A stretch of 60,825 nt of DNA from Haloferula rosea. Lineage in GTDB: Bacteria; Verrucomicrobiota; Verrucomicrobiia; Verrucomicrobiales; Akkermansiaceae. Under the pieces are notes generated by a model that saw only the letters and a list, made by a program, of their open reading frames with translations, was not told where the DNA came from and made no database searches. The position numbers and the translations under genes are program-made. Where the stretch lies: contig NZ_JAENII010000019.1 in NCBI RefSeq assembly GCF_016595525.1, positions 1-60,825 of the forward strand. Direction: 5' to 3'. The first letter of the stretch is position 1. Each line of letters begins with the position of its first letter. Of the stretch, positions 58,633 to 60,825 are shown piece by piece.

Positions 58633-59247
58633 TCACTTCCCCACCAGCAGATGCCGCCCGCTCCACACGTAGTTGCCGCCAGAAATCACGGTCAGCGCCA
58701 AGGAGATCCACAGCGAAGGCTGAATCACAAGGCCATCCCGGGCCGTCAGACCGGTCATGAATTGCAGGAACGGGCCCGCTTCATCAAGAGCCAGACAGCA
58801 GAGCTGGACCAGCCCCGCGATAATGAAGATCAACTGAAACGTGGTCTTCCACTTGCCCAGGCGGTCGGCAGCCAGCACCTGTCCGGCTTCCACCGCAATC
58901 TGCCGCAGCCCGGTGACCAGGAACTCCCGGCCGATGATCAGCGCCGTGACCCACACCGGGGCGAAATCCAGCACCGACATGAAAACAAAGGCCGCACAGA
59001 CGAGAATCTTGTCAGCCAAAGGGTCCAGCAGCTTCCCCAGCGGCGTCACCAGCCCCATTTTCCGGGCCAGATAGCCGTCCAGCCAGTCCGTGGCGGCGGC
59101 CACCGAGAAGCTCACCAGCGCCACCAAATACCCCGGAAGCCCCGGGAAACCCATCGCCACCACAAAAACGGCGGCCAGGACGAGTCGGGAAAGGGTGATG
59201 GCATTCGGCAGGTTCACGCCCGGAATGTGTAGAATGCATGGCATCAT
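58633..59247 (-). CDS. pgsA: CDP-diacylglycerol-glycerol-3-phosphate phosphatidyltransferase
   Basis: A 204-residue membrane enzyme of phosphatidylglycerol synthesis. The CDP-alcohol phosphotransferase motif is DWLDGYLARKMGLVTPLGKL continued by LDPLADK. An internal GTG (59217, giving NLPNAITLSRLVLA) would be a more family-like start than ATG 59247. Divergent from gnd. Confidence 0.94.
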   Translation of the reverse strand: MMPCILHIPGVNLPNAITLSRLVLAAVFVVAMGFPGLPGYLVALVSFSVAAATDWLDGYLARKMGLVTPLGKLLDPLADKILVCAAFVFMSVLDFAPVWVTALIIGREFLVTGLRQIAVEAGQVLAADRLGKWKTTFQLIFIIAGLVQLCCLALDEAGPFLQFMTGLTARDGLVIQPSLWISLALTVISGGNYVWSGRHLLVGK

Positions 59248-59316
59248 GGCAACAAGGGGTTGCGCCTCATCGCCTGCTTCACTACACCGCCGCGTCCACC
59301 AAACTTATCATACAAC

Positions 59317-60750
59317 ATGAGCAACAGTGATTTCGGCCTCATTGGCCTGGCCGTCATGGGCCAGAACCTCGTCCTGAACGTGGAGTCCCGCGGTTTCCAG
59401 GTTTCCGTCTACAACCGCACCACCTCGGTCACCGAGGAATTCGTGGCCGCCCACCCAGACAAGAAGCTGGTCGGCACCTCGACTCTGGAAGAATTCGTCC
59501 AGTCCCTCGCCACCCCGCGCAAGGTCATGATCATGGTCAAGGCCGGTGGTCCCGTGGACGCGGTCATCGAGTCCCTCATCCCGCTCCTCGATCAGGGTGA
59601 CATCATCATCGACGGTGGCAACTCGCTCTACACCGACACCGAGCGCCGCGACAAATACTGCTCGGAAGCCGGCATGCGCTTCATCGGCGCCGGCGTTTCC
59701 GGTGGTGAAGAAGGCGCCCTCAAGGGCCCATCCATCATGCCCGGCGGACCGGAGTCCACCTGGGAAGTGATGAAGCCGATCTTCGAAAGCATCTCCGCCA
59801 AGGTCGACGGCGAGCCATGCGTCGTGCACATCGGCGAAGGCGGCGCAGGCCACTTCGTCAAGATGGTCCACAACGGCATCGAATACGGCGACATGCAGCT
59901 CATCTGCGAAGCCTACAACATCTTCAAGGCCGCCGGCTTCTCGAACGAAGAGCTCGCCGACATCTTCGCCGACTGGAACGAAGGCGACCTCGAGAGTTTC
60001 CTCATCGAGATCACCGCGAACATCTTCAAGCAGAAGGATCCTGAAACCGGCAAGGACATCGTCGATCTCATCGTCGACAAGGCCGGCCAGAAGGGCACCG
60101 GACGCTGGACCGTCATGGGTTCGGTCGAACAAGCCGTTCCATTCTCCACCATCGCCGGATCCGTCGAAGCCCGCATCCTTTCCTCCATGCGCGACCAGCG
60201 CAAGGTGGCCAGCGGCATCCTCGAAGGCCCCGACAACTGGACTTGCGACCTCGCTGGTCTCAGCAAGGAAGACCTCGTCGCCAAGGTGCGCAACGCCCTC
60301 TACGCGTCGAAGATCGTCTCCTACGCTCAAGGCCTCGACCTCATCAGCAAGGTCGGCGCCGACAAGGGCTGGGACCTCAAGCTGGGTGAGATCGCCAAGA
60401 TCTGGCGCGGCGGCTGCATCATCCGAGCCCGCTTCCTCAACCGCATCACCGAGGCCTATCAGAGCGACACGCCTCCGACCAACCTGATGCTTTCACCCTT
60501 CTTCACCGAAGTGCTGAACAAGGGTCAACAGGACTGGCGCGAAGTCGTCGCCCTCGCCGCGACCAACGGCATCCCGGTTCCATCCTTCGGCGGTTCCCTC
60601 GCCTACTACGACGCCTACCGTGCTGAGCGCCTGCCAGCGAACCTGCTTCAGGCCCAGCGCGACTTCTTCGGTGCCCACACCTACGAGCGCACCGACAAGC
60701 CTGAAGGCGAGTTCTTCCACACCGAAGACTGGCCGGACCTGATCAGCTGA
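59317..60750 (+). CDS. gnd: 6-phosphogluconate dehydrogenase, decarboxylating
   Basis: A 477-residue enzyme of the oxidative pentose phosphate pathway. NADP-binding GLIGLAVMGQNLVLN, VYNRT, substrate-binding GAGVSGGEEGALKGPSIMPG, catalytic Lys in HFVKMVHNGIEYGDMQLI, and QKGTGRWTV are all there; length is that of the long (homodimeric) type. ATG 59317 is the family-like start. Confidence 0.97.
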   Translation: MSNSDFGLIGLAVMGQNLVLNVESRGFQVSVYNRTTSVTEEFVAAHPDKKLVGTSTLEEFVQSLATPRKVMIMVKAGGPVDAVIESLIPLLDQGDIIIDGGNSLYTDTERRDKYCSEAGMRFIGAGVSGGEEGALKGPSIMPGGPESTWEVMKPIFESISAKVDGEPCVVHIGEGGAGHFVKMVHNGIEYGDMQLICEAYNIFKAAGFSNEELADIFADWNEGDLESFLIEITANIFKQKDPETGKDIVDLIVDKAGQKGTGRWTVMGSVEQAVPFSTIAGSVEARILSSMRDQRKVASGILEGPDNWTCDLAGLSKEDLVAKVRNALYASKIVSYAQGLDLISKVGADKGWDLKLGEIAKIWRGGCIIRARFLNRITEAYQSDTPPTNLMLSPFFTEVLNKGQQDWREVVALAATNGIPVPSFGGSLAYYDAYRAERLPANLLQAQRDFFGAHTYERTDKPEGEFFHTEDWPDLIS

Positions 60751-60756
60751 TCCTTC

Positions 60757-60781
60757 AGCCCCTCCCACGAGTGGTGGGGCT
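60757..60781 (+). terminator. Terminator hairpin after gnd, first
   Basis: AGCCCC pairs with GGGGCT and CCAC with GTGG, with a small internal bulge, followed by CTTC. Starts 6 bp after the stop. Confidence 0.55.
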
Positions 60782-60790
60782 CTTCAGAGC

Positions 60791-60807
60791 GCGGCTTTTC
60801 AAGCCGC
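60791..60807 (+). terminator. Terminator hairpin after gnd, second
   Basis: GCGGCTT and AAGCCGC form a perfect 7-bp stem with a TTC loop, followed by TTCATCATTC. Tandem to the first hairpin. Confidence 0.5.
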
Positions 60808-60825
60808 TTCATCATTCAAGAAAAC

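Overview
The window looks like a chromosomal segment of a GC-rich Verrucomicrobiota bacterium, probably near Verrucomicrobiaceae/Akkermansiaceae (Haloferula/Luteolibacter-like). The assignment is by gene content only: several secreted S1 sulfatases and GH78 rhamnosidases, DUF1559-style pseudopilins, a PEP-CTERM protein, a PVC-type heme-binding CxxCH protein, and an HprK/HPr pair. Most start codons lack a Shine-Dalgarno sequence and follow AC-rich leaders.

Region 1 (1-26.9 kb) is a large polysaccharide-utilisation region, almost all on the + strand. It starts with the 3' end of a discoidin-type gene (possibly a GH29 fucosidase tail), an S1 sulfatase and a broken GH78 C-terminus. A pseudopilin (2464) and a second pseudopilin (26110) bracket the rest. 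Between them lie a PL38/alginate-lyase-superfamily lyase, two complete GH78 alpha-L-rhamnosidases, a regulatory trio (solo LuxR-type HTH, a sensor kinase with an extracytoplasmic discoidin-like region, and a NarL-type response regulator), three more sulfatases (one with EF-hands, one with thrombospondin-type-3 repeats and a C-terminal lectin-like domain), and a 1084-residue enzyme joining CBM2-like, Calx-beta, GH9 cellulase and PL14-like lyase domains. Cellulase, uronate lyases, rhamnosidases and sulfatases together fit attack on a sulfated, rhamnose- and uronate-rich, cellulose-containing wall such as that of ulvophyte green algae; this substrate is inferred.

The most striking structure is a duplicated module in that region. 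Twice (10.6-16.0 kb and 22.3-26.0 kb) a nearly identical 30-bp palindromic element (26/30 identical), followed about 25-35 bp later by an AACGTT-centred site, precedes a gene for a secreted beta-sandwich protein. That gene ends in an intrinsic-terminator-like hairpin, and 21-33 nt later a giant multidomain enzyme gene starts. This suggests two co-regulated units in which a surface or binding protein is made in excess over its enzyme.

Region 2 (27-60.8 kb) is mostly housekeeping: a minus-strand operon LOG-family/tlyA/nadK/pepP; DAHP synthase; small membrane proteins; two predicted HExxH peptidases; a Tat-type metallophosphoesterase; a fifth sulfatase (35019); FabV; an SGNH-like/beta-propeller/HEAT/cytochrome c fusion; a pyroglutamyl-peptidase; a DUF2459 lipoprotein; a triple-FKBP isomerase; a FadL-type porin; hprK and ptsH; a Gfo/Idh/MocA oxidoreductase; rlmN; a GcvR-like ACT protein; trpE-trpG; nagA; pgsA; and gnd. 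No rRNA, tRNA, CRISPR array or intact insertion sequence was seen. All assignments come from reading motifs by eye; no database search was run.
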